Under the pieces are notes generated by a model. That model saw only the letters and a program-made list of their open reading frames with translations. It did no database searches and was not told the DNA's origin. From a bacterium (lineage in GTDB: Bacteria; SAR324; XYD2-FULL-50-16), in NCBI GenBank assembly GCA_018829445.1, contig JAHJTV010000073.1, positions 269,414 through 333,413 on the forward strand: a DNA stretch of 64,000 nt. The letters are read 5' to 3'. Both the position numbers and the translations under genes were made by a program. Positions within the stretch are counted from its first letter, which is position 1, and the number at the start of each line of letters is the position of its first letter. Positions 51,878 to 60,394 of this stretch are shown here, piece by piece.

Positions 51878-53287
51878 ATTAAAACACTGCCAATCATTAA
51901 TAATCTGTCAAAAATCCCTATAGCTCTGCAACAACTGATTGATAAAATCCCTTCAGGTATTGTCATTCTGGATATGGACCGTAAGGTTATTCTTATGAAT
52001 CGTGCTCTGGAAGCTATTACGGGTTTTGCCAATAATGAAGCACGGGGTCTACCCTGTTATCATGTGCTAAGGAGCAGGCTTTGTGTGAAACAATGCCCAC
52101 TCCGCAAAGAGCAAAAAGAATTTGAACCGATATCCGTGGAAAGTGACATCATCGATCGGGATCGGCAGCTGATTCCTGTCAGTATCAATATTGCAGCGGT
52201 GAAAGACATCGAAAACAAAGTGGTTGGATACCTGGAAACCATTGAAGACTTGAGGGCCATTCGAGAATTGGATGCCAAAATGAGTCATGCCTACAGTTTT
52301 TCCAACATCATCGGTCGCAGCCCCCAGATGGAGAAAATCTATCAAATCATGCCTGTACTGGCTCAAAGTGATTCATCCGTATTGATTACCGGCGAAACAG
52401 GAACTGGCAAGGATCTGGTTGCAGAAGCTCTGCATCAGGCATCCAATCGGTCCAAGGGACCCTTTATTAAGGTGAACTGCGGGGCGCTACCGGAGAACCT
52501 GTTGGAATCGGAACTATTTGGACATCAGAAGGGCGCTTTTACAGGGGCTACGGAAAACAAACCGGGCCGCTTTAGATTAGCCCACAACGGCACTCTTTTT
52601 CTAACCGAAATCGGGGATCTTCCCTTAACCCTGCAGGTTAAACTGCTGACTTTTCTGGATGATCAGGTTATTTATCCTTTGGGCAGTACAGCAGGATTTC
52701 AGGCCAATGTGCGCGTAGTTGCCGGAACTCATCGCAACCTTGAACAGATGGTCAGTCAGGGACGATTCCGTAGTGATTTGCTGTTCAGATTAAATGTGGT
52801 GCGGATTCATCTGCCTCCCCTGAGAACCCGGGAAGGTGATCTCCAATTGCTTCTTGATCATTTTCTACATACTTTAAATTCAAGATTTCAAAAGAAGATT
52901 TCCGGATTTTCCAAAAACACCATGCAGATTTTGTTTCAATACCCGTTTCCTGGAAACGTCAGGGAATTAAGAAATATTGTCGAATATGCGGCAAATATTT
53001 GTGAAAGCAGGTATGTTGAGCCGGAGCACCTGCCGACTTATATCCTGGAAAACAAGGTGATACTGTCAACCGTGGAACCGATTGAATCGCCTGTAAATCC
53101 GGGGAGCCAGAGAGAAAATCATTCTGTTGTGTCCTCAGAAAAACATGAAACGTGGACCAATATGGAAAAACAGCTGATTATGAATGCTCTTCTAAGTTCA
53201 GGGGGACGTAGAAATGAAGCAGCCGAAAAACTTGGATGGGGACGCAGCACACTTTGGAGGAAAATGAAAAAATACGATTTAAATTAA
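51878..53287 (+). CDS. Sigma-54-dependent activator with PAS domain; probable AUU start
   Basis: An enhancer-binding protein of about 469 residues. The first ATG (51974) falls inside the PAS domain, whose beginning (ALQQLIDKIPSGIVILD) is in frame upstream. The frame opens after a TAG at 51866-51868. The only codon well placed behind AGGAGA is ATT at 51878, six bases from GGAG. PAS spans about 20-130. The AAA+ domain has Walker A GETGTGKD, the sigma-54 contact loop GAFTGA, and FRSDLLFRLNVVRIHLPPLR. Walker B reads TLFLTEIGDLP, with Thr in place of the usual Asp. A Fis-type helix-turn-helix ends the protein (NEAAEKLGWGRSTLWRKMKK). It probably activates the 44823 promoter. Confidence 0.88.
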   Translation: MKTLPIINNLSKIPIALQQLIDKIPSGIVILDMDRKVILMNRALEAITGFANNEARGLPCYHVLRSRLCVKQCPLRKEQKEFEPISVESDIIDRDRQLIPVSINIAAVKDIENKVVGYLETIEDLRAIRELDAKMSHAYSFSNIIGRSPQMEKIYQIMPVLAQSDSSVLITGETGTGKDLVAEALHQASNRSKGPFIKVNCGALPENLLESELFGHQKGAFTGATENKPGRFRLAHNGTLFLTEIGDLPLTLQVKLLTFLDDQVIYPLGSTAGFQANVRVVAGTHRNLEQMVSQGRFRSDLLFRLNVVRIHLPPLRTREGDLQLLLDHFLHTLNSRFQKKISGFSKNTMQILFQYPFPGNVRELRNIVEYAANICESRYVEPEHLPTYILENKVILSTVEPIESPVNPGSQRENHSVVSSEKHETWTNMEKQLIMNALLSSGGRRNEAAEKLGWGRSTLWRKMKKYDLN

Positions 53288-53335
53288 GGATGATGGTGTA
53301 GCTGTTGTCAGAATCCCTTGTGAATCTTTAGCCGA

Positions 53336-53363
53336 TCACATAACTTATTACACTTGTATGTGA
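53336..53363. promoter_or_regulatory. Inverted repeat touching the start of the NifX-like gene
   Basis: TCACATA and TATGTGA flank 14 bases and end three bases before the ATG at 53367, where a ribosome-binding site should be. It could be an operator or a hairpin controlling translation. No other ribosome-binding site is visible. Confidence 0.45.
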
Positions 53364-53366
53364 CAA

Positions 53367-53699
53367 ATGGAACAAAAAATACTAATCCCTTTGTATGGAA
53401 ATGATGTGGCTCCAAGGTTTGATCTTGCCACAGAAATCCTGATTACCCAGGCAGGTACTCAGAAGGGAGAAGATACAGAAAAAATAATAGTACTCCCACA
53501 AGCCTCAGCGGAAAAGCTGTGTCATCTTGTTTTAACTGAAGGAATTGGCACTGTTATTTGCAGTGGAATTGAGGAGGAGTTTTACCACTACCTGATCTGG
53601 AAAAAGGTAGTGGTATTGGATTCAGTGATAGGCCCATGGAAATCTGCCCTTAGATCCTATCAAAAAGGGGAGTTAACCAGCGGGAAAATCTTGGACTGA
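53367..53699 (+). CDS. NifX/NafY-like (dinitrogenase iron-molybdenum cofactor) domain protein
   Basis: A 110-residue protein matching the dinitrogenase FeMo-cofactor biosynthesis fold. It starts KILIPLYGNDVAPRFDLATE, as NifX/NafY-like domains do, and continues CHLVLTEGIGTVICSGIEEE and VVLDSVIGPWKSALRSY. Stand-alone members occur outside nitrogen fixation and may bind metal clusters or anions. No nif genes are present here. Its place between the sigma-54 activator and the sensor kinase suggests a cytoplasmic ligand or metal sensor for the cluster. Confidence 0.8.
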   Translation: MEQKILIPLYGNDVAPRFDLATEILITQAGTQKGEDTEKIIVLPQASAEKLCHLVLTEGIGTVICSGIEEEFYHYLIWKKVVVLDSVIGPWKSALRSYQKGELTSGKILD

Positions 53700-53776
53700 A
53701 GTCGACAAATAGTTAAGTGGCTCAAGAGAATTAAAACACAGACGAGTTTAGCAATTCGTTTAAATAGAAGGCTTAA

Positions 53777-55522
53777 ATGAGAATAAGTAAAAAATTATTA
53801 AAGCAGTTAAGACTAATAAGTCATGGATTTCTTGCCTTTCATGAGGATATTGAATCCCCACATCGGTATACCATTCTGCGGCGTAATATTATTATCTTAA
53901 TGATATTGGTTACCTTTGTTCCGCTTATATCGATGGCAGCATTCAACTACCTTCAGTATCAATCAAACATGAGAAGAGAGATTCTGACACCTCTCCGGCT
54001 GCTGATGAGCAAAACCGTCCATTCCTTTGATCTGTTGATGAAGGAAAGACTCTCAATGGTACGTTCGGTGGCATCATCCAACTCTTTTGAAGAACTATCC
54101 AAAGAGGAAACGCTGAATCGCCTGTATCGTGTTTTAAAAAAGGAATTTGGCGGATTTGTCGATCTGGGAGTTATTAATGGTGATGGAATTCAAGTAGCCT
54201 ATGCTGGGCCTTACAAACTGCTTGGAAAAGATTATTCCAAGCAGGGCTGGCATCATGAGGTGGAGGTGAGGGGGTTTATCATCAGCAATGTGTTCATGGG
54301 GTACAGGGAATTCCCTCATATGGCTATTGCGGTTCAACAATTTGCTGACAATGGAGAAACCTGGACACTCCGGGTTACGCTGGACACCCAAATTCTTGAT
54401 AGCATCATTACCGCAATGGAATTAGATTCGGAAAGTGACGCCTTTTTAATCAATGACAAGGGGATCATTCAAACCCATTCCAAATTCTATGGTGCGATTC
54501 TGGACAAATTCGATCTGGTTTCTCAAACGGGTGGTTATGGTCCACAAATGAGTGAGGAGCTGGATCCGACAGGAAGAGGTAAGGTTCTGATGTTGCATGC
54601 TAAGCTTACCCTGGCAGACTATTCTCTGATAATCGTAAAGCCCCAGTCTGTAGTGTTGAAATCATGGTACACCCTCCAGAGTGAGATGTTTTTTATCTTG
54701 ATAGGTAGTAGCATTTTAATCGTTATTGCTGTGTTTAAAATCGCGGATTTCCTGGTGAATCAGATTAAAAAAGCAGATGAACGCAGAGAGTCAGCTTTTC
54801 GAGAACTGGAACACACGCAAAAACTTTCATCAATAGGCAGACTTGCAGCGGGAGTGGCGCATGAGATCAATAATCCCATGGCGATTATTGATCAAAAAGC
54901 GGGTTTGATGAAAGATCTCATCGAACTTGACAGTAACTTCAAGGACAAGGAGAAATTTCTGCAACTTACGGATTCAATTATCGGCTCCGTGGATCGATGC
55001 AAAACCATAACCCACAGATTGCTGGGCTTCGCCCGCAGAATGGAGATCAATTTTGAATTGCTGGATGTAAACGAAGTAATAAAAGAGGTTTTAGGGTTTT
55101 TAGAAAAAGAAGCCGTTTATCGTAAGGTTTTGTTAAATCTCCACCTTTCACCTGACTTACCCCTGATCCCTTCTGATAAAGGGCAGCTTCAACAAGTGTT
55201 TTTGAACATTATTACAAACTCCTTCGCAGCCATTGAAGATGGCGGTGAGATTACAATCATGTCCTGGGTAGAAAACAGTGAAACCATTGGGATCTCAATA
55301 AAAGACAACGGCTGTGGGATGTCGAAAGAGACATTGAATCATATATTTGAACCATTTTTCAGCACCAAAAAGGGAAGTGGAACAGGTTTAGGTCTTCCTA
55401 TAACCTATGGAATCATTAAAAAGCTTGGTGGCGAGTTTAAAGTAACCAGTCAACTGGGTCATGGCACCAGCTTTATTGTATTCTTAAAAAACAAGCCAAA
55501 AGAAGCCAAAGGAGAGAAATGA
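53777..55522 (+). CDS. Membrane sensor histidine kinase with double-Cache-type sensor domain
   Basis: A 581-residue kinase. TM1 (IIILMILVTFVPLISMAAF) is at about 37-57 and TM2 (MFFILIGSSILIVIAVFKIA) at about 300-320. They enclose a 240-residue periplasmic sensor with Cache features (DLGVINGDGIQVAYAGPY; DAFLINDKGIIQTHSKFYG). HisKA has LAAGVAHEINNPMAIIDQK with H362. HATPase has FLNIITNSFAAIEDGG, IKDNGCGMS and GSGTGLGLPITYGI. There is no fused receiver. The next gene, a receiver, overlaps its stop by four bases. It is the only kinase in the cluster and so the probable phosphodonor for its three normal receivers. Confidence 0.93.
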   Translation: MRISKKLLKQLRLISHGFLAFHEDIESPHRYTILRRNIIILMILVTFVPLISMAAFNYLQYQSNMRREILTPLRLLMSKTVHSFDLLMKERLSMVRSVASSNSFEELSKEETLNRLYRVLKKEFGGFVDLGVINGDGIQVAYAGPYKLLGKDYSKQGWHHEVEVRGFIISNVFMGYREFPHMAIAVQQFADNGETWTLRVTLDTQILDSIITAMELDSESDAFLINDKGIIQTHSKFYGAILDKFDLVSQTGGYGPQMSEELDPTGRGKVLMLHAKLTLADYSLIIVKPQSVVLKSWYTLQSEMFFILIGSSILIVIAVFKIADFLVNQIKKADERRESAFRELEHTQKLSSIGRLAAGVAHEINNPMAIIDQKAGLMKDLIELDSNFKDKEKFLQLTDSIIGSVDRCKTITHRLLGFARRMEINFELLDVNEVIKEVLGFLEKEAVYRKVLLNLHLSPDLPLIPSDKGQLQQVFLNIITNSFAAIEDGGEITIMSWVENSETIGISIKDNGCGMSKETLNHIFEPFFSTKKGSGTGLGLPITYGIIKKLGGEFKVTSQLGHGTSFIVFLKNKPKEAKGEK

Positions 55523-55887
55523 GAAACCCAAAAGTTTTGTTGGTGGACGATGAGGCTGATTTTGTAACAGCTTTAGCAGAGCGACTTCAACTAAGAAAGA
55601 TCAATGCCACAATCGCGACCAGCGGTGAAATGGCATTAGAGATGATAGAAACCGATCGCCCGGATGTTGTCATCCTGGACATAAAAATGCCGGGATTGGG
55701 CGGACTGGAGGTGTTGCATCAGATAAAGGGGAAGGATAAGTCAATTCAGGTGATCCTCTTAACAGGCCATGGATCTACGAGAGAAGGGATTGAAGGAATG
55801 CGTCTCGGGGCATATGATTTTCTGATGAAACCCATTGACATTGATGAATTGATCAATAAAATGAAGGAACTCCCCGAACTTAAATAA
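55519..55887 (+). CDS. Single-domain response regulator coupled to the sensor kinase
   Basis: A 122-residue receiver with LLVDDEADF, acceptor D54 in VVILDIKMPGLGG, switch Thr in VILLTGHGS and Lys in FLMKPID. The ATG overlaps the kinase stop (ATGA), so the two are co-translated. No output domain. It resembles the receiver at 46418 around LAERL-x-LRK. It ends the signalling cluster; the following 140 bases hold only an AT-rich weak inverted repeat. Confidence 0.93.
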   Translation: MRNPKVLLVDDEADFVTALAERLQLRKINATIATSGEMALEMIETDRPDVVILDIKMPGLGGLEVLHQIKGKDKSIQVILLTGHGSTREGIEGMRLGAYDFLMKPIDIDELINKMKELPELK

Positions 55888-56028
55888 GTTGACAATTCAT
55901 TCTGTTTATTTAAAATTAAAAACGTACGCTTTAGCCCCTTCGAATCTGAAGATCCCAGGGAGGAACAATCGGGGGTATGGATTTTTAGTGTATCTTCATT
56001 AAATCCAAATTGGAAAAGATGTCTGGCA

Positions 56029-56448
56029 ATGAGATGGCAAAAAGATAAGTACCTCATAGATGATGATCCGTCCTCCATCAACCTGGAGGTCGTTGTAGAA
56101 CTGCTACGTAAAAGCCATTGGGCGAAACATCGAACCGCCGATACCGTTAAAAGGAGCATCTTAAACTCCCTCTGTTTTGGATTGTATAACGGGGATTCTC
56201 AAATTGGTTTTGCCAGGGTACTGACAGATTATGCTACTTATGCCATTATCCTCGATATGATTATTGCAGAGGAGTTTCGGGGAAAAGGATTGGGGAATTG
56301 GCTGATGGAGGTCGTAACGAATCACTTCTCAATCAACAATACCCGTCAGATGCTTTGGACTTCGACAGCACAAGGTCTATATGAAAAATCCGGATTCACC
56401 CAATTGGGTGGAAAACCGGTTGTGATGGCCAAACCTCCGTTTCCATAG
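56029..56448 (+). CDS. GNAT-family N-acetyltransferase
   Basis: A 139-residue GNAT protein. The acetyl-CoA loop is visible in IIAEEFRGKGLGNWLMEVV, preceded by the beta-strand IGFARVLTDYATYAIILDM and followed by ARxxYEKxGF-type TAQGLYEKSGFTQLGG. The N-terminal LLRKSHWAKHRTADTVKRSI block is typical of a common uncharacterised GNAT subgroup. Substrate unknown. It is intact, unlike the GNAT pseudogene at 43247-43798. Confidence 0.87.
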   Translation: MRWQKDKYLIDDDPSSINLEVVVELLRKSHWAKHRTADTVKRSILNSLCFGLYNGDSQIGFARVLTDYATYAIILDMIIAEEFRGKGLGNWLMEVVTNHFSINNTRQMLWTSTAQGLYEKSGFTQLGGKPVVMAKPPFP

Positions 56449-56533
56449 CAGGGCTTTAAACCTTTATCAGAGATAGGTTTATGGTCGCTCTTTCTTCCAG
56501 GTAAATCCAATAAAAACCTCCCCAGGAAACCGG

Positions 56534-57151
56534 ATGAACGGTATAAACAAATATATAACAATGCTTGATTTCCTAAAGGAGATTGAAACCTTCAAAACAT
56601 GCGAGAGAACCTGTCATACCACTAAAATTGGCCGGGCAGAAAGTGATGCGGAACATTCTTGGCATCTGGCACTTTTTCTGATGTTGTTCGAAAAAGAGTT
56701 TGAGTCGGTTGATTTTACGAAATTGCTGAAGATGGCATTAATTCATGATCTGCCGGAACTATACGCAGGGGACACAAATCCGTACCGGGGCGAAACAAAA
56801 AATAAGGAGGAGAATGAAGAAATTGCAGCCCGGGAACTGTTTTCCCGCCTACCGGATTTCATCGGAGAAAATCTTATATCCCTGTTTGCGGAATATCAAA
56901 AACAGGAATCCGCTGAATCCAGGCTGGTAAAATCAGCCGATAAACTGATGCCACTGGTACAGAACCTCTGTACGAATGAACACCATTCCTCCTATCGAAA
57001 ACTTAAAGTAAAAACCGAAGAGGTGGAACATTACATGGGACAATATTTTACGGATGACTCTTTTCTCAAAAAGCTCTACTCGATTCTATTAAAGGAATGC
57101 AAAGAGAAAGGTGTTTTTTATTCTGAAGACAGTTCTCAGATTATAGTTTGA
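56534..57151 (+). CDS. HD-domain hydrolase (YfbR/HDDC2-like 5'-nucleotidase)
   Basis: A 205-residue HD-superfamily phosphohydrolase. Metal ligands are seen as H41 (SDAEHSWHLALF), H71-D72 (MALIHDLPELYAGD) and a late Asp in KSADKLMPLVQNL. The order and length fit the YfbR/HDDC2 group, which dephosphorylates deoxynucleoside 5'-monophosphates. A second ATG nine codons in (MLDFLKEIETFK) also gives a family-like N-terminus. No functional neighbours are apparent. Confidence 0.85.
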   Translation: MNGINKYITMLDFLKEIETFKTCERTCHTTKIGRAESDAEHSWHLALFLMLFEKEFESVDFTKLLKMALIHDLPELYAGDTNPYRGETKNKEENEEIAARELFSRLPDFIGENLISLFAEYQKQESAESRLVKSADKLMPLVQNLCTNEHHSSYRKLKVKTEEVEHYMGQYFTDDSFLKKLYSILLKECKEKGVFYSEDSSQIIV

Positions 57152-57211
57152 ATCGTTGGGCTACAATGAAAATTTCTTATTAAAAAGTAACCTGATCTTT
57201 TGAGGTTTAAT

Positions 57212-57487
57212 ATGAAAATGTTTTTGAACATATTCTTGGTCATGATTTTTTTGACTGTGCCGATAGGGGCTTTAGCTGAAAGCAAGTGTACCGAAATCTA
57301 TGATACGTGCGGTTTGACTTGTGACACCAAATTCAAAGATGACGGTTACAAGCGTAGAAGTTGCAAAAAAAAATGCTTTACCAATAAATTATCCTGTCAG
57401 TCAATTTCCGGATCAAAAAAACTGGAAAAGATTACTAACAAAGGCGCCAAAAAAGTTGAGGAGTTTTTTTCGGGATTGAAAAAGTGA
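57212..57487 (+). CDS. Small secreted cysteine-rich protein with twin CX3C motif
   Basis: A 91-residue protein with a signal peptide (FLNIFLVMIFLTVPIGALA) cut near residue 22. The 69-residue mature part has six cysteines in mirror-symmetric spacing: C-x6-C-x3-C, 13 residues, C-x3-C-x6-C (CTEIYDTCGLTC and CKKKCFTNKLSC). This would suit an alpha-hairpin locked by disulfides. The tail is Lys-rich. The frame can extend to a TTG at 57200, but the ATG at 57212 has GAGG seven bases upstream. No family is recognised and the function is unknown. Confidence 0.75.
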   Translation: MKMFLNIFLVMIFLTVPIGALAESKCTEIYDTCGLTCDTKFKDDGYKRRSCKKKCFTNKLSCQSISGSKKLEKITNKGAKKVEEFFSGLKK

Positions 57488-57515
57488 AATAGATGAGATG
57501 ATAAGAATTTCACTT
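57482..57515 (+). terminator. Hairpin overlapping the stop of the cysteine-rich gene
   Basis: AAGTGAAAT (57482-57490) pairs perfectly with ATTTCACTT (57507-57515). An overlapping alternative pairing exists between TCACTTC (57510-57516) and GAAGTGA (57542-57548). The T-run is poor, but the position at the gene end before a convergent gene suits termination or 3' protection. Confidence 0.5.
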
Positions 57516-57630
57516 CGATTGTTCTCTCCTCTTTGAATAGTGAAGTGATTCAGTAAAAAAAGGCACTAAGTTCAGCTGTTTTTAAAAAATGGTGGCTTTC
57601 AAAAATGTCAGTTTTAATATATCACATCAC

Positions 57631-60093
57631 TTACCGACCTCTTACACAACGTATTGCGGCATTACTATATTTATAGTCTTCTGCTACAACCCCTGGAGCA
57701 CTATCTGAATAGCCTATACGCCATGCTTTATAGTATGAATCTTGAAAAGTTGTTGAGGACCAATAAAATTCATCACTAACGTTTGTGAAAATGGTATCAT
57801 CGATTCCCTTAACTGTTTTACTGATGTTATATTTTATTATTGAAATCAATTCATTCCGGGAGGGGAGTCGCCAATCTGTATATCCCCCCGCGCTTTCTGT
57901 CTGTTCACAATAGGAAATTGCATCTGCCCAGTTTCTTGAAGTTGTTTCTCCTTTCACCCAAATAAGCCCGGTCCTGTTATCTTTGACAACAGTGCCATCT
58001 CCATAATCACTATACTCCTCGGCCGGAACACTTTGAGTTCCTCTCACACAACGCACTCCAACAGAACCTTGACTTTTACCCGTTGAAAAAACCGGTCCAG
58101 TGTGAAAAGGGATATACCATGCATTAGCATTGGAATCGTCACCGTTTATATCATACTCCTGGGATGTCCACATGAGTGTGTTGATTGCATTTGGAAAAAC
58201 CGAAAGATCAATCGGGGGTCTATTTTTACTCATATCCAAAATTAATGATAACTCAACAGGATTCGGCAAACGCCAATCATTATTACCTGCTAACTCTGAT
58301 GTATCACAATAGTCATAGGCCCCCTGCCAATTATACTGATCGTTTTTATTGTCGGATGTTTTTAACTCCCAAATCAAGCCGGTGTTGTTATCCGTAATGG
58401 TTTCATCGCCATTATCTGTAAAGGATTTTGCGATAAACTCGTAGCTTCCATCCTGCGCAAGTTCACTGCCTGGATCAGGGCAAGTGATAATTGTACCCGA
58501 GTTATTGTAACATAATGTTTGACCTGTATCCGGTAGATTGATTGGCGAGGTTACTACCAAATCAAACTGTTTGTTGCTGGACGAGCTCCCTATCGAAATA
58601 TTGGCTGTCAAGCTAACGGACGCTGTTCCTGAAGATGGTCGATTAATCGTTCCATCCACAGCAATCACAGTAGAATTTGTAGTAAACCATTCAATCATTG
58701 TGTCTTCCGAACCATTTTCTGAAAGGTTTAACGCGCTGAAGATCATGTCTTCTTCCATATTCAGGTTTTTAATCGTATCAAAAGTTAAATTGGCCTTGGC
58801 GGCAGCCACGGCTTCTTCATCGGTTTGAGTAAGCTTGATTACGGTCAGCGTATAGCTTTCGGAGTCTAACTCCGTTCCTTTGCTGATCGTTGCGGTTAAA
58901 GTGACAGTAAGATTGCCAGTGGAATAAGATGGTCTGGTCACCGTTCCTGCAGTTGAAATGGTACTTTCATCATTAGATACCCACGAGATGGCGGTTCCAT
59001 CACTCCCTGATGTAGGTAACGTTAAATTGGTTAAAATACTACTTACAGCTGTGTTATCATTCTTAATACTGTCAAAGGTCAAATCATTTTTTGCTATTGC
59101 TACAGCTTCTTCGTCGGATTGAGGAAGTTTGATAACTGTTATGGTAAAGCTTTTCGTTTCAGTCGCACCATCTTTTGTAATTGTGGCAGTTAGTGTTATT
59201 GTTTGGTCACCTTCGAAAAAGGTTGGTCTGCTTACTTCCCCGTTATTGGATATGACGGTTTCATCACTGGATGACCAGACAATGGTTGTTTCATTACTGC
59301 CACTATTTGGCAGTGACAAGTCGTTTTTAACATTGTTGACTGCTGAATTTTCATTAAGAATAGTTTCCTGTAATAAATCCTCTTTTGCTGCGGAAACTGC
59401 TTCTGTTGCATTTTGAGGGAGGGCGATGACTGTGAAAGTGTATGATATTGTGCTTGATTCAGTTCCTTTTGTAATTGTGGCAGTTAGTGTTACTGTTTTA
59501 TCACCGTCTGAATATGAGGGGCGTGTAATAGATCCATCTTCTGTAATTATCGACCGATCGCTGGATGACCAAGTGATACTTGTGCCGTTGCTTCCAGTTG
59601 TGGGTAAGGTTAAATCGGTTAATACATTGCTCGCAGCAGAATTATCTTCCAATATCAAATCTACCTTTAAATCGTTCTTTGCCGCTTCCACCGACTCGGT
59701 ATCATCCCCTGTTTGTTCGATCACAGTTACGGTAAACTTCTTTATGGCTGTCTCTGATCCTTTATTGATTGACGCACTCAAATTGACGGTTTTGTTTCCT
59801 GCTGAATATGCGGGACGTGTAACGACACCTTCAGTTGTGATTGTTTGATTATCATCCGTAGACCAGAAGATATTCGTTTCAAAGTTACCTGTTTTGGGCA
59901 ATGTCAAATCAGTCAAAATATTACTTGCTGACGAATTTTCCTTTTTAATTGTGTCAAAAGTTAACGCCTCTTTTGCAAGTGCCACATCGGATTCTGAACT
60001 CGAATTTCCCGAGTTTGACCCACCACAACTTGCCATGACTGATAATATCAAAATGGTAATTATTGATTTTGCTATATTTTTGTTCATTGCCAT
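57631..60093 (-). CDS. Lipoprotein with five Ig-like repeats and two DUF1566 (Lcl) domains
   Basis: An 820-residue surface lipoprotein. The signal peptide IITILILSVMASC has its lipobox Cys at about 23. Residues about 38-510 hold five tandem Ig-like repeats of about 94 residues, each with AKxxLxFDxIxxxN, LTLPxxG, WxSxDxxxI, G-x-VxRPxYS and LTATIxKG elements. Residues about 540-820 hold two DUF1566/Lcl-type domains with DNxTGLIWE, YCxxxxxAGxxDWRLPxxxEL and a closing GVRCVRG or AIRCVRGR. DUF1566 domains are common in secreted adhesins and lipoproteins of uncertain role. Surface binding is likely. It is convergent with the cysteine-rich gene. Confidence 0.85.
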   Translation of the reverse strand: MAMNKNIAKSIITILILSVMASCGGSNSGNSSSESDVALAKEALTFDTIKKENSSASNILTDLTLPKTGNFETNIFWSTDDNQTITTEGVVTRPAYSAGNKTVNLSASINKGSETAIKKFTVTVIEQTGDDTESVEAAKNDLKVDLILEDNSAASNVLTDLTLPTTGSNGTSITWSSSDRSIITEDGSITRPSYSDGDKTVTLTATITKGTESSTISYTFTVIALPQNATEAVSAAKEDLLQETILNENSAVNNVKNDLSLPNSGSNETTIVWSSSDETVISNNGEVSRPTFFEGDQTITLTATITKDGATETKSFTITVIKLPQSDEEAVAIAKNDLTFDSIKNDNTAVSSILTNLTLPTSGSDGTAISWVSNDESTISTAGTVTRPSYSTGNLTVTLTATISKGTELDSESYTLTVIKLTQTDEEAVAAAKANLTFDTIKNLNMEEDMIFSALNLSENGSEDTMIEWFTTNSTVIAVDGTINRPSSGTASVSLTANISIGSSSSNKQFDLVVTSPINLPDTGQTLCYNNSGTIITCPDPGSELAQDGSYEFIAKSFTDNGDETITDNNTGLIWELKTSDNKNDQYNWQGAYDYCDTSELAGNNDWRLPNPVELSLILDMSKNRPPIDLSVFPNAINTLMWTSQEYDINGDDSNANAWYIPFHTGPVFSTGKSQGSVGVRCVRGTQSVPAEEYSDYGDGTVVKDNRTGLIWVKGETTSRNWADAISYCEQTESAGGYTDWRLPSRNELISIIKYNISKTVKGIDDTIFTNVSDEFYWSSTTFQDSYYKAWRIGYSDSAPGVVAEDYKYSNAAIRCVRGR

Positions 60094-60394
60094 CTTTTCG
60101 GTTACAGAGTTGTTGTGAAAATAAGAACAAATTGTCTAACATCAAAACTGATAAATCAGATCAATTAATTACAATTATTATTCGAAAATAATGGATGTTA
60201 TAGTCAAATAAAAGCTTATGTGAAAACTGTTAAAACTATTCTAAACTTAACATAAGTATTTGTGATAAAATGCGTTTTGTGATCTTGTGTGCCTTTCTGA
60301 AAATAAGATAATCCAAATCATTTCATATTCATCTTCAGTGGAAAAACCAATGGAAGTTATGTCCCGGTTTGTTAAATGTTATTTAGGAATAAAA
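60094..60394. other. Divergent promoter region
   Basis: This AT-rich 301-base gap between the Ig-like lipoprotein and the hybrid-kinase start should carry both promoters. An in-frame ATG at 60287 would extend the kinase by 36 residues but lacks a ribosome-binding site. Nothing else was recognised. Confidence 0.5.

Noticed and set aside
53367..53699. Nitrogen fixation as the role of the NifX-like protein
   Set aside because: No nifHDK or cofactor-assembly genes occur in the window and stand-alone members of this fold are common outside nitrogen fixers.
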